Shown piece by piece: positions 16,212-25,791 of a DNA stretch of 62,888 bases. The notes below the pieces were generated by a model that was not told the origin of the DNA, made no database searches, and worked only from the letters and a program-made list of their open reading frames with translations. Position 1 is the first letter of the stretch; each line of letters opens with the position of its first letter. The position numbers and the translations under genes are program-made. Origin of the DNA: Rhizobium sp. (GTDB lineage: Bacteria > Pseudomonadota > Alphaproteobacteria > Rhizobiales > Rhizobiaceae); assembly GCA_003527225.1 (NCBI GenBank), contig DPXQ01000019.1:1-62888 (forward strand). Reading direction: 5' to 3'.

Positions 16212-17371
16212 TCACGGCTTTCCTCATCCGGTCCCTGGACCGCAAGATCCTGATTGCCATCGCCATTCTGGTTGCGCTCGCCGTTTTCGTGCCGTTTTCG
16301 AATCTTCTCATCCCGCAAGGCAACCCGCTGCATATCCCCACCTATCTGGTCGCGTTGCTTGGCAAGTACCTCACTTATGCCTTGCTTGCTCTGGCGCTCG
16401 ATCTCGTCTGGGGCTTTTGCGGTATCCTGTCGCTTGGCCATGGGGCATTTTTCGCTCTCGGCGGCTATGCCATGGGCATGTATCTGATGCGTCAGATCGG
16501 TCCACGTGGTGTCTATGGCGATCCGGTCCTTCCCGACTTCATGGTGTTCCTCAACTGGAAGGAACTGCCGTGGTTCTGGCATGGCTTCGATATGTTCTGG
16601 TTTGCCGCACTTATGGTGCTCTTCGTGCCGGGGCTCCTGGCCTTCGTGTTCGGCTGGTTCGCCTTCAGAAGCCGCGTCAACGGCGTCTATCTCTCGATCA
16701 TCACCCAGGCGATGACCTATGCGCTGCTCCTGGCCTTTTTCCGCAACGACATGGGTTTCGGCGGCAATAACGGCTTGACCGATTTCAAGGACATCCTCGG
16801 CTTCAACATTCAGGCCGACGGCACGCGGGCGGCGCTGTTCGCGGCCTCGGCGGTGGCTCTTGCGCTGTCCCTGATGCTGTCCTCGGCAATCGTGCGCTCG
16901 AAGTTCGGCAAGGTATTGGTCGGCATCCGCGACGCGGAGAGCCGCACCCGCTTCCTCGGCTATAGGGTCGAGCACATGAAACTCTTCACCTTCGTCGTTT
17001 CGGCGATGATGGCGGGCGTCGCGGGCGCGCTTTACGTACCGCAGGTCGGCATCATCAATCCGGGCGAGTTCGCGCCGGCCAATTCGATCGAAGTCGTGAT
17101 CTGGACGGCGGTCGGCGGCCGCGCCACCCTGATCGGTCCGATCATCGGCGCGGTGCTGGTCAATGGCGGCAAGACGATCTTCACCGGCCTTTTTCCCGAT
17201 TTCTGGCTGTTCGCGCTCGGCGGCCTGTTCGTCGCCGTGACCCTCTTCCTGCCGAAAGGCATTGTCGGAACGATCGCGCAGGGCTTTGCCACCCGCAAGG
17301 AATATCGCCAGGCGGCGGCCTCTGCCGACGCCGAAGCCGGCATTGATGCCAACCCCCAGGCGGCGGAGTGA
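16208..17371 (+). CDS. urtC: Urea ABC transporter permease UrtC
   Basis: Second permease, 387 residues, LivM-like. Conserved segments are LALDLVWGFCGILSLGHGAF, FFRNDMGFGGNNGLTDFKD and the coupling loop GIRDAESRTRFLGYRVEHMK. The ATG lies in an ATGA overlap with the urtB stop. The C-terminal 25 residues are Ala-rich and variable. Its stop overlaps or touches the urtD start region. Confidence 0.95.
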   Translation: MITAFLIRSLDRKILIAIAILVALAVFVPFSNLLIPQGNPLHIPTYLVALLGKYLTYALLALALDLVWGFCGILSLGHGAFFALGGYAMGMYLMRQIGPRGVYGDPVLPDFMVFLNWKELPWFWHGFDMFWFAALMVLFVPGLLAFVFGWFAFRSRVNGVYLSIITQAMTYALLLAFFRNDMGFGGNNGLTDFKDILGFNIQADGTRAALFAASAVALALSLMLSSAIVRSKFGKVLVGIRDAESRTRFLGYRVEHMKLFTFVVSAMMAGVAGALYVPQVGIINPGEFAPANSIEVVIWTAVGGRATLIGPIIGAVLVNGGKTIFTGLFPDFWLFALGGLFVAVTLFLPKGIVGTIAQGFATRKEYRQAAASADAEAGIDANPQAAE

Positions 17372-17376
17372 TCGCG

Positions 17377-18129
17377 ATGAACGACAAGAAACCGAAAAGC
17401 CTTCTCTATCTCGACGGTGTTTCCGTCTCCTTCGACGGGTTCAAAGCACTCAATTCGCTCTCCTTTGTCGTCGAACCGGGCGAGCTTCGCGCCATCATCG
17501 GCCCGAATGGTGCCGGCAAGACGACGATGATGGACATCATCACCGGCAAGACGCGGCCGGACGAGGGAGAGGTGTTCTTCAACGGCGACATCGACCTTAC
17601 CAAAAAGGACGAGGCGGACATCGCCCAACTCGGCATCGGGCGGAAATTCCAGAAGCCGACCGTATTCGAGAGTCACACGGTCTGGGACAATCTCGAACTG
17701 GCGCTCAACCAGGCGCGCGGGGTGTTCGCCACGCTGTTCTATCGCCTCACCGCCGAAGACAAGGCTCGCATCGAGGAGATACTGGAAACGGTACGCCTGA
17801 CGGCCCGCAAGGATCATATGGCCGCCAATCTTTCCCATGGACAGAAGCAATGGCTGGAAATCGGCATGCTGCTGGCCCAGGAACCGAAACTGTTGTTGGT
17901 CGATGAGCCGGTTGCCGGCATGACCGATGCCGAGACCGCCGAAACCGCCATCCTGCTGCGCCAGATCGCCAAGACCCGCTCGGTGGTGGTGGTCGAGCAC
18001 GACATGGGCTTCATTCGCGATCTCGGCGTCAAGGTTACCTGCCTGGCCGAAGGCTCGGTGCTGGCTGAAGGCTCGATCGATTTCGTGAGCGCCGATCCGA
18101 AGGTGATCGAGAACTATCTGGGGCGATGA
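17377..18129 (+). CDS. urtD: Urea ABC transporter ATP-binding protein UrtD
   Basis: Cytoplasmic ATPase, about 250 residues. Walker A is GPNGAGKT, the signature is LSHGQKQWLEIGMLL (the UrtD form, with H in place of the second G) and Walker B is LLLVDEPVAGMT. I chose the ATG at 17377, with GGAG eight bases upstream; a GTG at 17368 that overlaps the urtC stop would add three residues. A repeat-rich spacer of 174 nt separates it from urtE. Confidence 0.95.
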   Translation: MNDKKPKSLLYLDGVSVSFDGFKALNSLSFVVEPGELRAIIGPNGAGKTTMMDIITGKTRPDEGEVFFNGDIDLTKKDEADIAQLGIGRKFQKPTVFESHTVWDNLELALNQARGVFATLFYRLTAEDKARIEEILETVRLTARKDHMAANLSHGQKQWLEIGMLLAQEPKLLLVDEPVAGMTDAETAETAILLRQIAKTRSVVVVEHDMGFIRDLGVKVTCLAEGSVLAEGSIDFVSADPKVIENYLGR

Positions 18130-18156
18130 CGGCATGCGCTCTCTTCCCCTCCCCAA

Positions 18157-18265
18157 CCCCTCCCCACAAGGGGGAGGGGCTGTCTCCGCCTCCCGCCGTC
18201 GTCATCGGGGCAGGCGCTATCCGCTCGGTGTCTCCCCCCTTGTGGGGGAGATGGCCGGCAGGCCA
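18157..18265. repeat. Palindromic intergenic repeat cluster between urtD and urtE
   Basis: Three stems in a row: CCCCTCCCC (18157-18165) with GGGGAGGGG (18171-18179); TCTCCCCC (18231-18238) with GGGGGAGA (18244-18251); TGGCC (18252-18256) with GGCCA (18261-18265). The motif of C-run, CTTGT or ACAAG loop, G-run is the style of REP-like elements scattered in Rhizobiaceae intergenic DNA (recollection). No U-tract follows, so it need not terminate. Confidence 0.65.
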
Positions 18266-18303
18266 GAGGGGGAGTTTTTCTTGTTCATTGGAGGGACCAA
18301 CCC

Positions 18304-18999
18304 ATGCTGACAGTCGAAAACATCAACCTCCACTATGGCGCGGCGCAGGCGCTGCGCGGTGTCTCGCTTCAGGCCGAGATGGGCAAAATCACCTGCGTGC
18401 TCGGGCGCAACGGGGTGGGCAAGAGCTCGCTGCTTCGCGCCGTCACCGGCCAGCATCCGGTCTCCGCCGGTTCGATCAGCTTCAACGGCGCCAAACTCGA
18501 CGGAATTGCGCCATTCAATCGTGCCAGGCAAGGGATCGGCTATGTACCGCAGGGCCGGGAGATATTCCCGCTCTTGACGGTGAAGGAAAACCTCGAGACC
18601 GGCTATGCGCCCGTGGCGCGGAAGGATCGGTTCATTCCCGACGAGATATTCACCCTGTTTCCGGTCCTGCAATCCATGCTGGGACGGCGCGGCGGAGATC
18701 TTTCCGGCGGCCAGCAGCAGCAATTGGCGATCGGAAGGGCAATGGTCACCCGTCCGAGAATTCTCGTTCTCGACGAGCCGACCGAGGGTATCCAGCCGTC
18801 GATCATCAAGGATATTGGCAGGGCGATCCGCTATCTGCGGGACTCGACAGGCATGGCCATCCTGCTGGTCGAGCAGTATCTCGATTTCTGCCGCGCGCTT
18901 GCCGACCAGGTCTATGTCATGGATCGTGGCGAGATCGTGCACCAGGGACCGGCCGAGACGTTGGACACGCCAGAGGCGCGGCGGCACCTGACCGTCTGA
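18304..18999 (+). CDS. urtE: Urea ABC transporter ATP-binding protein UrtE
   Basis: Second ATPase of the urea importer, 231 residues, LivF-like. Walker A is GRNGVGKS, the signature is LSGGQQQQLAIGRAM and Walker B is ILVLDEPTEGIQP. TTGGAGGG precedes the ATG by 7 nt, which gives it an independent strong ribosome site after the repeat cluster. It closes urtABCDE. Confidence 0.95.
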   Translation: MLTVENINLHYGAAQALRGVSLQAEMGKITCVLGRNGVGKSSLLRAVTGQHPVSAGSISFNGAKLDGIAPFNRARQGIGYVPQGREIFPLLTVKENLETGYAPVARKDRFIPDEIFTLFPVLQSMLGRRGGDLSGGQQQQLAIGRAMVTRPRILVLDEPTEGIQPSIIKDIGRAIRYLRDSTGMAILLVEQYLDFCRALADQVYVMDRGEIVHQGPAETLDTPEARRHLTV

Positions 19000-19094
19000 G
19001 AATGCAGAGCGCGTTGACCATTTATTAGCAATATTTGGTTGAAGCTGGGCAGCCGTGTGGTATCCAATAGGATCTGCTAACAGAAGGCATTCTC

Positions 19095-20225
19095 ATGAGA
19101 TCCAGCGTGGTTTCTGGCCTCAGTCGGCCAGTTGCATTGCTTCGCGCCGTGGCGCTTGGCGCATTCTTCATCGCAGGTGCAATGGGCAGCGCTCATGCTG
19201 CCGGATGCGGCACTACCGTCAGTCCCGGTTATCACCAGCTCTCAATGCGCTCGGGCGGCCTGGATCGTCAGGCCGTTCTCTTCGTTCCTGCCAGCTATAG
19301 CGGCAAGGTGAAGGTGCCGGTCGTATTCGATCTTCACGGCAGCAACAGCTATCCGCGCGCCCAGATTGCCCGTAGCCGATGGGATGATGTGGCAGACCGC
19401 GAGGGTTTTCTGCTTGTCGCGCCGCAAGGCGGCCTCGACGGGAAGGTGGAGGGTACGCATGCCTGGAACGTGCCGGGCGTGACGCCGGGCGAGGGCCCGG
19501 ATGACGGAGCATTCCTGAAGGATGTCGTGGAAACGGTGAAAGATCGTTTCTGTGTCGATCCCGGTCGCATATATGCCTCGGGCTATTCGGGTGGCGGGCG
19601 AATGCTGTCGCAGTACATCTGCAATGGTTACGCGGATTTCACCTCCGCCGGCTTCGTCATGAGCCTTCGCGCCGGGTATCCGTTGGAGAAAGACGGTATC
19701 TGGCAGCCGGAGAGCCAGAGTTGCCACCCTGCGGCGCCGGTTTCAATCATCGCGTTTTGGGGCTCGAAGGACAACATCAATCCCTTCGCCGGGGGCGGTG
19801 GCGCCTACTGGCAATATAGCGGCGAGACGGCCTTGAGACGTTGGGCCGAGCTCAACGATTGCCAGGGCGACATGAAGGTCACCAAGGGGGAACGGATTTC
19901 GTCGGCGGAGTTCGACACGTGCAAGGGCGGCGCGAGGATACTGTCCTACATGATCACGGATGGCAGCCATTCCTGGCCCGGGCGCTCGGTCGGATTCGCT
20001 GTCGGAGGTAGTTCCGATCAGGCCACACGCGAAGTTGACGCTGCCGGGCGGATGTGGAGCTTTTTCAGCGGCGGCGACGCGCAACTGGTGTCCGATCGGC
20101 AGACCGACGACCGTTGCACGCAGAGGGCTGTCACGGCCGCGTCGGAAACCGGCTCTCGTGAGACTACATGCGACCAGACGGGCGGGACGGCCGGCAAGGA
20201 GCAACTTGCCGCTGGCGGACTTTAG
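19095..20225 (+). CDS. Exported esterase of the PHB-depolymerase/LpqC family
   Basis: 376 residues with an N-terminal signal peptide (cleavage near GSAHAAGCG). The alpha/beta-hydrolase fold is shown by the strand VVFDLHGSNS, the nucleophile elbow GYSGGG (Ser), and the catalytic His in DGSHSWPG. It would cleave esters such as short polyhydroxyalkanoates or feruloyl/acetyl esters in the periplasm or outside. The last 70 residues after FFSG are Thr/Gly-rich and look disordered. AGAAGG precedes the ATG. It lies between urt and ure genes with no evident link to them. Confidence 0.78.
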   Translation: MRSSVVSGLSRPVALLRAVALGAFFIAGAMGSAHAAGCGTTVSPGYHQLSMRSGGLDRQAVLFVPASYSGKVKVPVVFDLHGSNSYPRAQIARSRWDDVADREGFLLVAPQGGLDGKVEGTHAWNVPGVTPGEGPDDGAFLKDVVETVKDRFCVDPGRIYASGYSGGGRMLSQYICNGYADFTSAGFVMSLRAGYPLEKDGIWQPESQSCHPAAPVSIIAFWGSKDNINPFAGGGGAYWQYSGETALRRWAELNDCQGDMKVTKGERISSAEFDTCKGGARILSYMITDGSHSWPGRSVGFAVGGSSDQATREVDAAGRMWSFFSGGDAQLVSDRQTDDRCTQRAVTAASETGSRETTCDQTGGTAGKEQLAAGGL

Positions 20226-20466
20226 ACACGCGGTCGATCCCCGATCCAGTCGTCTGATTATTCCGCACTTCGTCCGGCGGATTGCCTTCGAGATAGGCAT
20301 CCGGCTCCGATGCTTTTCCGCGACCCCGTGAATATGCCGGCATGACGCCCGGTGGCAGGCGTCTTCAAAACGAGGCGCTCATCGGGCATGGGAATTGCTT
20401 TCCCTGACAGGTTGACACGCTTAGAAAAGAACAGCTGACGCGGGACGAAACGGGAGAGGCATCGCA

Positions 20467-21285
20467 TTGACGGCATTGTCTGAAAGCAGGCAGCAGCGGA
20501 CGCAGGGACGCGGTCATCTCACTGCCAAGGCGTTCGGTGGCAAGAGCCGCATTGCCGAGCTCTACCAGGAGGGAGCCGCGAAGATCAGGCTGCCGCAGAC
20601 GTTCACCGATGAGATGGAAGCCGTGATCATCAATACGGCTGGCGGTCTGACCGGCGGCGACCGCATGGACTGGTCTATCGCGGCGGGGCCGGGCACCTTC
20701 GTTACCGCCACGACCCAGGCCAGCGAAAAGATCTACAAGGCGTCGTACGGAACCGCCGAGGTTGCGACCCGGATCGTCGCCGGAGCCGGCGCCAAGGTCC
20801 ACTGGCTACCGCAGGAATCGATCCTTTTCGACAATGCTTCCCTGACCCGGCGGCTGGAGGCCGATCTCGACGAGACTGCCGAATTCATTGCCGTCGAAGC
20901 CATCTTGCTCGGGCGCAAGGCCATGGGCGAGACGATGTCCCGAGGCACCGTGCGCGACCGCTGGCGCATCCGAAGGGCAGGGCGGCTCATCCATGCCGAG
21001 GAATTGCGGATCGAGGGCGATGTTGCCGCGCTTACAGCGCTCGGCCCCGTTCTGGCGGGCCAGGTCGCCTTCGCCACGGCCCTCTATACCGGCCCGCTCT
21101 GTGAGGCGCTTCTGCCGCAGGTGCGGGCTGTCATGGGTGATGCGGCCGGCGGCGCCAGCCAGTGGAACGGCAAGCTCGTCATGCGGCTTGCGGCCGAAGA
21201 TGGGTACACCTTGAGAAAAAGCCTTATCCCGGTGATTTCGGTCTTGCGCGGGGGCGCTTCAGTGCCGAAAGTCTGGAATCTCTGA
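20467..21285 (+). CDS. ureD: Urease accessory protein UreD
   Basis: UreD (UreH) scaffold, 272 residues, which binds apo-urease and recruits UreF and UreG for nickel delivery. Conserved stretches are [37 protein letters not shown] and [12 protein letters not shown]. There is no in-frame ATG near the N-terminus, so the TTG at 20467 is the likely start; GGGAGAGG lies a few bases upstream. It opens the urease operon. Confidence 0.94.
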   Translation: MTALSESRQQRTQGRGHLTAKAFGGKSRIAELYQEGAAKIRLPQTFTDEMEAVIINTAGGLTGGDRMDWSIAAGPGTFVTATTQASEKIYKASYGTAEVATRIVAGAGAKVHWLPQESILFDNASLTRRLEADLDETAEFIAVEAILLGRKAMGETMSRGTVRDRWRIRRAGRLIHAEELRIEGDVAALTALGPVLAGQVAFATALYTGPLCEALLPQVRAVMGDAAGGASQWNGKLVMRLAAEDGYTLRKSLIPVISVLRGGASVPKVWNL

Positions 21286-21310
21286 CAGAGATCAAAACAG
21301 TGGAGTGGTC

Positions 21311-21613
21311 ATGAACCTGACGCCGAGGGAAAAAGACAAGCTGCTGATCGCCATGGCGGCCATGGTGGCACGTCGCAGGCTGGAGCGGGGCGTCAAGCTC
21401 AACTACCCCGAGGCCATCGCGCTGATTTCCGATTTCGTCGTCGAAGGCGCGCGCGATGGCCGTTCGGTCGCCGACCTCATGGAGGCCGGCGCGCATGTCA
21501 TCACCCGCGAACAGGTGATGGAGGGCATCGCCGAGATGATCCACGACGTACAGGTCGAGGCAACATTCCCGGACGGCACGAAGCTGGTCACCGTTCATGA
21601 ACCGATACGTTAA
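21311..21613 (+). CDS. ureA: Urease gamma subunit UreA
   Basis: Smallest structural subunit, 100 residues, the standard length. It starts [20 protein letters not shown] and contains [20 protein letters not shown] and [20 protein letters not shown], all signatures of UreA. The ATG at 21311 is chosen over a GTG two codons upstream because the family begins with MNLTPRE. UreA, UreB and UreC assemble as (alpha-beta-gamma)3. Confidence 0.97.
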   Translation: MNLTPREKDKLLIAMAAMVARRRLERGVKLNYPEAIALISDFVVEGARDGRSVADLMEAGAHVITREQVMEGIAEMIHDVQVEATFPDGTKLVTVHEPIR

Positions 21614-21632
21614 GCCATTGGAGAACTGATTC

Positions 21633-21938
21633 ATGATCCCCGGTGAAATTATTGCCGCACAAGGCGAAATCGAACTGAATGCCGGCCTGCCGACGGTGAC
21701 GATTGAGGTGGCCAATACGGGCGACCGGCCGGTGCAGGTGGGCAGCCACTATCATTTCTACGAAACCAATGCCGGACTTTCCTTCGAGCGCGAGAAGGCG
21801 CGCGGCATGCGGCTCGACATTCCGGCGGGAACGGCCGTGCGTTTCGAACCCGGACAGACGCGGCAGGTCACGCTGATCCCGCTGTCGGGCAAGCGGGAGA
21901 TTTACGGCTTTCGCCAGAAGGTCATGGGAGCACTCTGA
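21633..21938 (+). CDS. ureB: Urease beta subunit UreB
   Basis: Beta subunit, 101 residues. It starts [16 protein letters not shown] and contains [34 protein letters not shown] and GFRQKVMG, all family hallmarks. TTGGAGAAC precedes the ATG. Its stop overlaps the start of the GFA-like gene, so the two are translationally coupled. Confidence 0.97.
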   Translation: MIPGEIIAAQGEIELNAGLPTVTIEVANTGDRPVQVGSHYHFYETNAGLSFEREKARGMRLDIPAGTAVRFEPGQTRQVTLIPLSGKREIYGFRQKVMGAL

Positions 21939-22294
21939 TGGCGGTCTTACATTATCACGGAAGTTGCCAGTGCGGCGCGGTGGATTTCGACGTCGACGTC
22001 GACCTCGGGCATACGGTCGTCTGCAACTGCTCGCGCTGCCGGCGTCTCGGGTCGGTTCTGGCCTTCGCGCCCCGGGAGGCCTTCACGCTGAATTCCGGGG
22101 AGGACAGTCTCACGGAATACCAGTTCAACAAGCATCTGATTCATCACCTTTTCTGCAAGACCTGCGGGATCCAGAGCTTCTCCCTGGGGGCAATGCCGGA
22201 CGGGACGGAGATGGTGGCTGTGAACGTCAATTGCCTGGACGATATCGATGCACGGTCCTTGCCGTCGCAGGCATTCGACGGCGCTTCAGCCTAG
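21938..22294 (+). CDS. GFA-family (glutathione-dependent formaldehyde-activating-like) zinc protein
   Basis: 118 residues with the GFA cysteine pattern SCQCGAV, CNCSRC and CKTCGIQS, which binds structural zinc and, in the founding enzyme, glutathione. Family members have varied or unknown substrates, so formaldehyde chemistry is not implied. The ATG overlaps the UreB stop. It is one of several non-urease genes in this operon. Confidence 0.85.
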   Translation: MAVLHYHGSCQCGAVDFDVDVDLGHTVVCNCSRCRRLGSVLAFAPREAFTLNSGEDSLTEYQFNKHLIHHLFCKTCGIQSFSLGAMPDGTEMVAVNVNCLDDIDARSLPSQAFDGASA

Positions 22295-22304
22295 GAGACG
22301 GCGG

Positions 22305-22772
22305 TTGGCGGGAACAACGGTAAGAGCCGGCGATGTGGCGGGGCAATTGGCGGCGGGCGCGATCCTGGCGATTGTCGCTCTGGTCGACCCGGCGCCTGCG
22401 CATGCGGAGAACGAACCGGATATCGACTGTTCGACAGTGAAGGCCGAAGCCAGTCCGCAGGTTGTCCTGACCTATTGCGCTAGCCGGGCCTTCGAAGAGG
22501 CCGAAGCCGTTCTCAGCGAGCAGCTGGAAAAGACGAAGGCCATCCTCGCCGGCTGGGATGACAACCTGGAGCCTTCGGTGCGCGGTGCGGAAGAGGCGCT
22601 TTTGCAGGCACAGGCATCCTGGCTCGTCTATCGCGACCAGCATTGCCGTGCCGGCGGTTTTTTCGTTCGCGGCGGAACGATGGAGAGAATGGTCGTCTAC
22701 CAGTGCATGGCGGATGCAACGCGCAAGCGGACGGAGGAACTGAGGTTCCTTGCAATGGGCAATGGATTGTGA
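22305..22772 (+). CDS. Exported LprI-like (DUF1311) protein, first of a pair
   Basis: About 155 residues: a signal peptide (AILAIVALVDPAPAHAEN) and a helical domain with four cysteines (IDCS, LTYCA, DQHCR, YQCMA) and the LprI hallmark LLQAQASWLVYRD. I chose the TTG at 22305, with AGGAGA six bases upstream; the upstream in-frame ATG is inside the previous gene. LprI of Mycobacterium tuberculosis inhibits lysozyme; that function is not proven here. It is homologous to the next gene. Confidence 0.8.
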   Translation: MAGTTVRAGDVAGQLAAGAILAIVALVDPAPAHAENEPDIDCSTVKAEASPQVVLTYCASRAFEEAEAVLSEQLEKTKAILAGWDDNLEPSVRGAEEALLQAQASWLVYRDQHCRAGGFFVRGGTMERMVVYQCMADATRKRTEELRFLAMGNGL

Positions 22773-22783
22773 GGACGGCGGAG

Positions 22784-23242
22784 ATGCGGCTGGCCATGGG
22801 ACGAAACAGGGATCGGATATTACAGAGATGGCTGCGCCTCACCGTGGTTTCGCTTGCGCTGGCGGGCGGATTGTCTCTCGCGCGGGCGGAGGATGAACCG
22901 CAGGTCGACTGCGAAAATCCTGTGACGCAGTTCGACATGAACGTCTGTTCCGACCGGGATTACCAGCAGGCGGACGCGGCGCTGAACGACCAATGGGCGG
23001 TGACGAAGGACGTCGTCAGGGAGTGGGATGAGAGCCGGAAGTCGCTCGGCCTGATCGCCAAGGCCGAACAGTCGCTCATGAAGGCGCAGCGTGCCTGGAT
23101 AGATTATCGCGATGGGCAATGTGAAACGGAGGAGGCCGGCGTGCAGGGCGGCAGCAAGGCGCCGACGGTCTATTCCTCCTGCATGGCCGAATTGACGCGC
23201 AGGCGCACCGAAGAACTGAAATCGCTGGCCGAGAATTTCTGA
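22784..23242 (+). CDS. Exported LprI-like (DUF1311) protein, second of a pair
   Basis: About 152 residues with a signal peptide (SLALAGGLSLARAED), four cysteines (VDCE, NVCS, GQCE, SSCMA) and the motif LMKAQRAWIDYRD. It shares the layout and the C-terminal RKRTEEL/RRRTEELKSLA ending with its neighbour, so the pair looks like a tandem duplication that has diverged. The start could also be the ATG at 22796. Confidence 0.8.
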   Translation: MRLAMGRNRDRILQRWLRLTVVSLALAGGLSLARAEDEPQVDCENPVTQFDMNVCSDRDYQQADAALNDQWAVTKDVVREWDESRKSLGLIAKAEQSLMKAQRAWIDYRDGQCETEEAGVQGGSKAPTVYSSCMAELTRRRTEELKSLAENF

Positions 23243-23260
23243 GGAAAGAACGAGGTCGAA

Positions 23261-23905
23261 ATGGGTCGCCGTATCGTGATCGTTGGAAACGGAGACATAC
23301 CGGACGGGGTGGCCGAGACCATCGACGCGGCCGATCTGGTGATCCGTTTCAATGAATGCCGAAGCTTCGGGCGCGGCGGGAGCCGTACGGATGTTTTGGC
23401 CGTCTGCAATACGGGGCGCCCAGCGCTTGCCATGCTGTCATCGGCCGAATGGCGCCAGAGCCGCCCGGTTCTCGACTGCTCGGCGATCTGGTCGGTTCGT
23501 GATCCCGGAAAATTCCGGGAATTGCACCCCTATCTGATGGCCGACCATCCTGAGCTCGATGATTTCTGTGATGACTATACCGGCGATCTCGCGGCATTCG
23601 CAGTGGACAATGGCAAAAGCCACTCGGTTATCGATCGAGATATCCACGAGTCCCTCGACGATGCTCTGATTGCCCATGAGCCCGGCGATTACATCGTACC
23701 GAGCAGCGGTATGGTTGTGATCGGTCACATTCTGGCGAGCCGTGACTTTGCCGGAGATACCGTATCCCTCACCGGTTTCGGTCATCAAGGCTGGAGCGGC
23801 CATCCCTTCGCTGCCGAGAGGCGGCTTGTCGATTCATACGTTACCGCCGGCAGGCTGACGCGGCTCTCGCAAGCCGATTTTATCTCCCCCTCCCAAGGAG
23901 CTTGA
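23261..23905 (+). CDS. Urease-operon GT29-like protein
   Basis: 214 residues, no signal peptide. The N-terminus [12 protein letters not shown] and the stretch [14 protein letters not shown] resemble glycosyltransferase family 29 (sialyltransferase-like) motifs, as does [19 protein letters not shown] near the C-terminus. Such proteins are annotated as urease operon accessory proteins in rhizobia (recollection), with no known reaction. GAGG precedes the ATG; the ureC start is 5 nt after its stop. A role in modification of a urease partner or a surface sugar is speculation. Confidence 0.72.
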   Translation: MGRRIVIVGNGDIPDGVAETIDAADLVIRFNECRSFGRGGSRTDVLAVCNTGRPALAMLSSAEWRQSRPVLDCSAIWSVRDPGKFRELHPYLMADHPELDDFCDDYTGDLAAFAVDNGKSHSVIDRDIHESLDDALIAHEPGDYIVPSSGMVVIGHILASRDFAGDTVSLTGFGHQGWSGHPFAAERRLVDSYVTAGRLTRLSQADFISPSQGA

Positions 23906-23910
23906 TATCC

Positions 23911-25623
23911 ATGCCCTACAAGATGTCCCGCAAGGCCTACGCCTCGATGTTCGGCCCGACCACAGGCGACAAGGTGCGGCTCGCCGATACCGAACTCTTC
24001 ATCGAGGTGGAGAAGGATTTCACCAGCTATGGCGACGAGGTGAAGTTCGGCGGCGGCAAGGTCATTCGCGACGGCATGGGGCAGAGCCAAGTGACGCGCG
24101 CGAACGGCGCCGTCGACACCGTCATCACCAATGCGCTGATCGTCGACCACTGGGGCATCGTGAAAGCCGACATCGGCTTGAAGGACGGCCGCATTGTCGC
24201 GATCGGCAAGGCCGGCAATCCGGATACCCAGCCGTGCGTCAACATCATCGTCGGCCCGGGCACCGAGGCCATCGCCGGGGAGGGCAAGATCGTCACGGCG
24301 GGCGGCATGGACAGTCACATCCACTTTATCTGCCCGCAGCAGATCGAGGAAGCGCTGATGTCGGGTATCACCTGCATGCTGGGCGGCGGCACCGGGCCGG
24401 CGCACGGCACGCTCGCCACCACCTGCACGCCCGGCCCCTGGCATATCGCCCGGATGATCGAGGCCGCGGATGCCTTCCCGATGAACCTCGCCTTCGCTGG
24501 CAAGGGCAATGCTTCGCTGCCCGGCGCTTTGGAGGAGATGGTGCTCGGCGGGGCCACGTCGCTGAAGCTGCACGAGGACTGGGGCACGACGCCCGCCGCC
24601 ATCGATTGCTGCCTTTCGGTGGCGGACCAATATGACGTCCAGGTGATGATCCACACCGACACGCTGAACGAAAGCGGCTTCGTCGAGGATTCGATCGGCG
24701 CCATCAAGGGGCGCACGATCCACGCTTTCCATACAGAAGGGGCAGGCGGCGGCCATGCGCCGGATATCATCAAGATCTGCGGCCAACTGAACGTCATCCC
24801 GTCGTCGACCAACCCGACGCGGCCTTACACGGTCAACACGATCGCCGAGCATCTCGACATGCTGATGGTCTGCCATCACCTGTCGGCCTCGATCCCGGAA
24901 GACATCGCGTTTGCCGAAAGCCGCATCCGCAAAGAAACGATCGCGGCGGAAGACATCCTGCACGACATCGGCGCCTTCTCGATCATCTCGTCCGACAGCC
25001 AGGCCATGGGCCGCGTCGGAGAGGTGGCGATCCGCACGTGGCAGACCGCCGACAAGATAAAGCGCCAGCGCGGGCGGCTGCCGCAGGAGACCGGCGACAA
25101 CGACAATTTCCGCGTCCGCCGCTATATCGCCAAATACACGATCAATCCGGCGATCGCGCAGGGCCTTTCCCACGAGATCGGTTCGGTCGAGATCGGAAAG
25201 CGCGCCGACCTCGTCATCTGGAATCCGGCCTTCTTCGGCGTGAAGCCCGACATGGTGCTGCTCGGCGGTTCGATTGCGGCAGCGCCGATGGGCGACCCGA
25301 ACGCCTCGATCCCGACGCCACAGCCGGTACATTACCGCCCGATGTTCGGTGCATATGGCAAGGCGCGGACGAATTCCTCTGTAACCTTTGTGTCACAGGC
25401 TTCGCTCGATGCGGGCCTGGCTGGCCGCCTCGGCATCGCCAAGCAGTTGCTTGCGGTGAAGAACACCCGTGGCGGTATCTCCAAAAAGTCGATGGTCCTC
25501 AACGATCTCACGCCGCATATCGAGGTCGATCCGGAAACCTATGAGGTGCGCGCCGACGGGGAACTGCTCACCTGCGAGCCTGCGACAGTGTTGCCAATGG
25601 CGCAGCGGTATTTCCTGTTCTAA
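23911..25623 (+). CDS. ureC: Urease alpha subunit UreC
   Basis: Catalytic subunit, 570 residues, the usual length. It hydrolyses urea to ammonia and carbamate at a dinickel site. Visible ligands are HIH in [10 protein letters not shown], the carbamylated Lys219 in [13 protein letters not shown], the His in [12 protein letters not shown], the His in [12 protein letters not shown] and the Asp in [12 protein letters not shown]; the flap cysteine is Cys321 in MVCHHLS. I chose the ATG at 23911 ([17 protein letters not shown]), which matches the family, over a TTG three codons upstream. All active-site residues are present. Confidence 0.97.
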   Translation: MPYKMSRKAYASMFGPTTGDKVRLADTELFIEVEKDFTSYGDEVKFGGGKVIRDGMGQSQVTRANGAVDTVITNALIVDHWGIVKADIGLKDGRIVAIGKAGNPDTQPCVNIIVGPGTEAIAGEGKIVTAGGMDSHIHFICPQQIEEALMSGITCMLGGGTGPAHGTLATTCTPGPWHIARMIEAADAFPMNLAFAGKGNASLPGALEEMVLGGATSLKLHEDWGTTPAAIDCCLSVADQYDVQVMIHTDTLNESGFVEDSIGAIKGRTIHAFHTEGAGGGHAPDIIKICGQLNVIPSSTNPTRPYTVNTIAEHLDMLMVCHHLSASIPEDIAFAESRIRKETIAAEDILHDIGAFSIISSDSQAMGRVGEVAIRTWQTADKIKRQRGRLPQETGDNDNFRVRRYIAKYTINPAIAQGLSHEIGSVEIGKRADLVIWNPAFFGVKPDMVLLGGSIAAAPMGDPNASIPTPQPVHYRPMFGAYGKARTNSSVTFVSQASLDAGLAGRLGIAKQLLAVKNTRGGISKKSMVLNDLTPHIEVDPETYEVRADGELLTCEPATVLPMAQRYFLF

Positions 25624-25650
25624 GCCAAACGCAAGCGGCATGCATCCTGC

Positions 25651-25700
25651 GCAATGCAGCCATGCAGGTTGAGACATGTTGCGCTTTTATGCTGCATTGC
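25651..25700. repeat. Inverted repeat between ureC and the peroxiredoxin gene
   Basis: GCAATGCAGC (25651-25660) and GCTGCATTGC (25691-25700) are perfect reverse complements 30 nt apart. There is no U-tract. It lies 92-141 nt before the peroxiredoxin start and could be an operator pair or a hairpin that separates ureC from what follows. Confidence 0.5.
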
Positions 25701-25791
25701 GGTCTGATTTAGGATAGTTCTAAAGAACAAATTCACGTCGCGGATTCTTCCCAGGATTTGCCGCGACCTCACAAGCCTACAGGAGAAGAAG

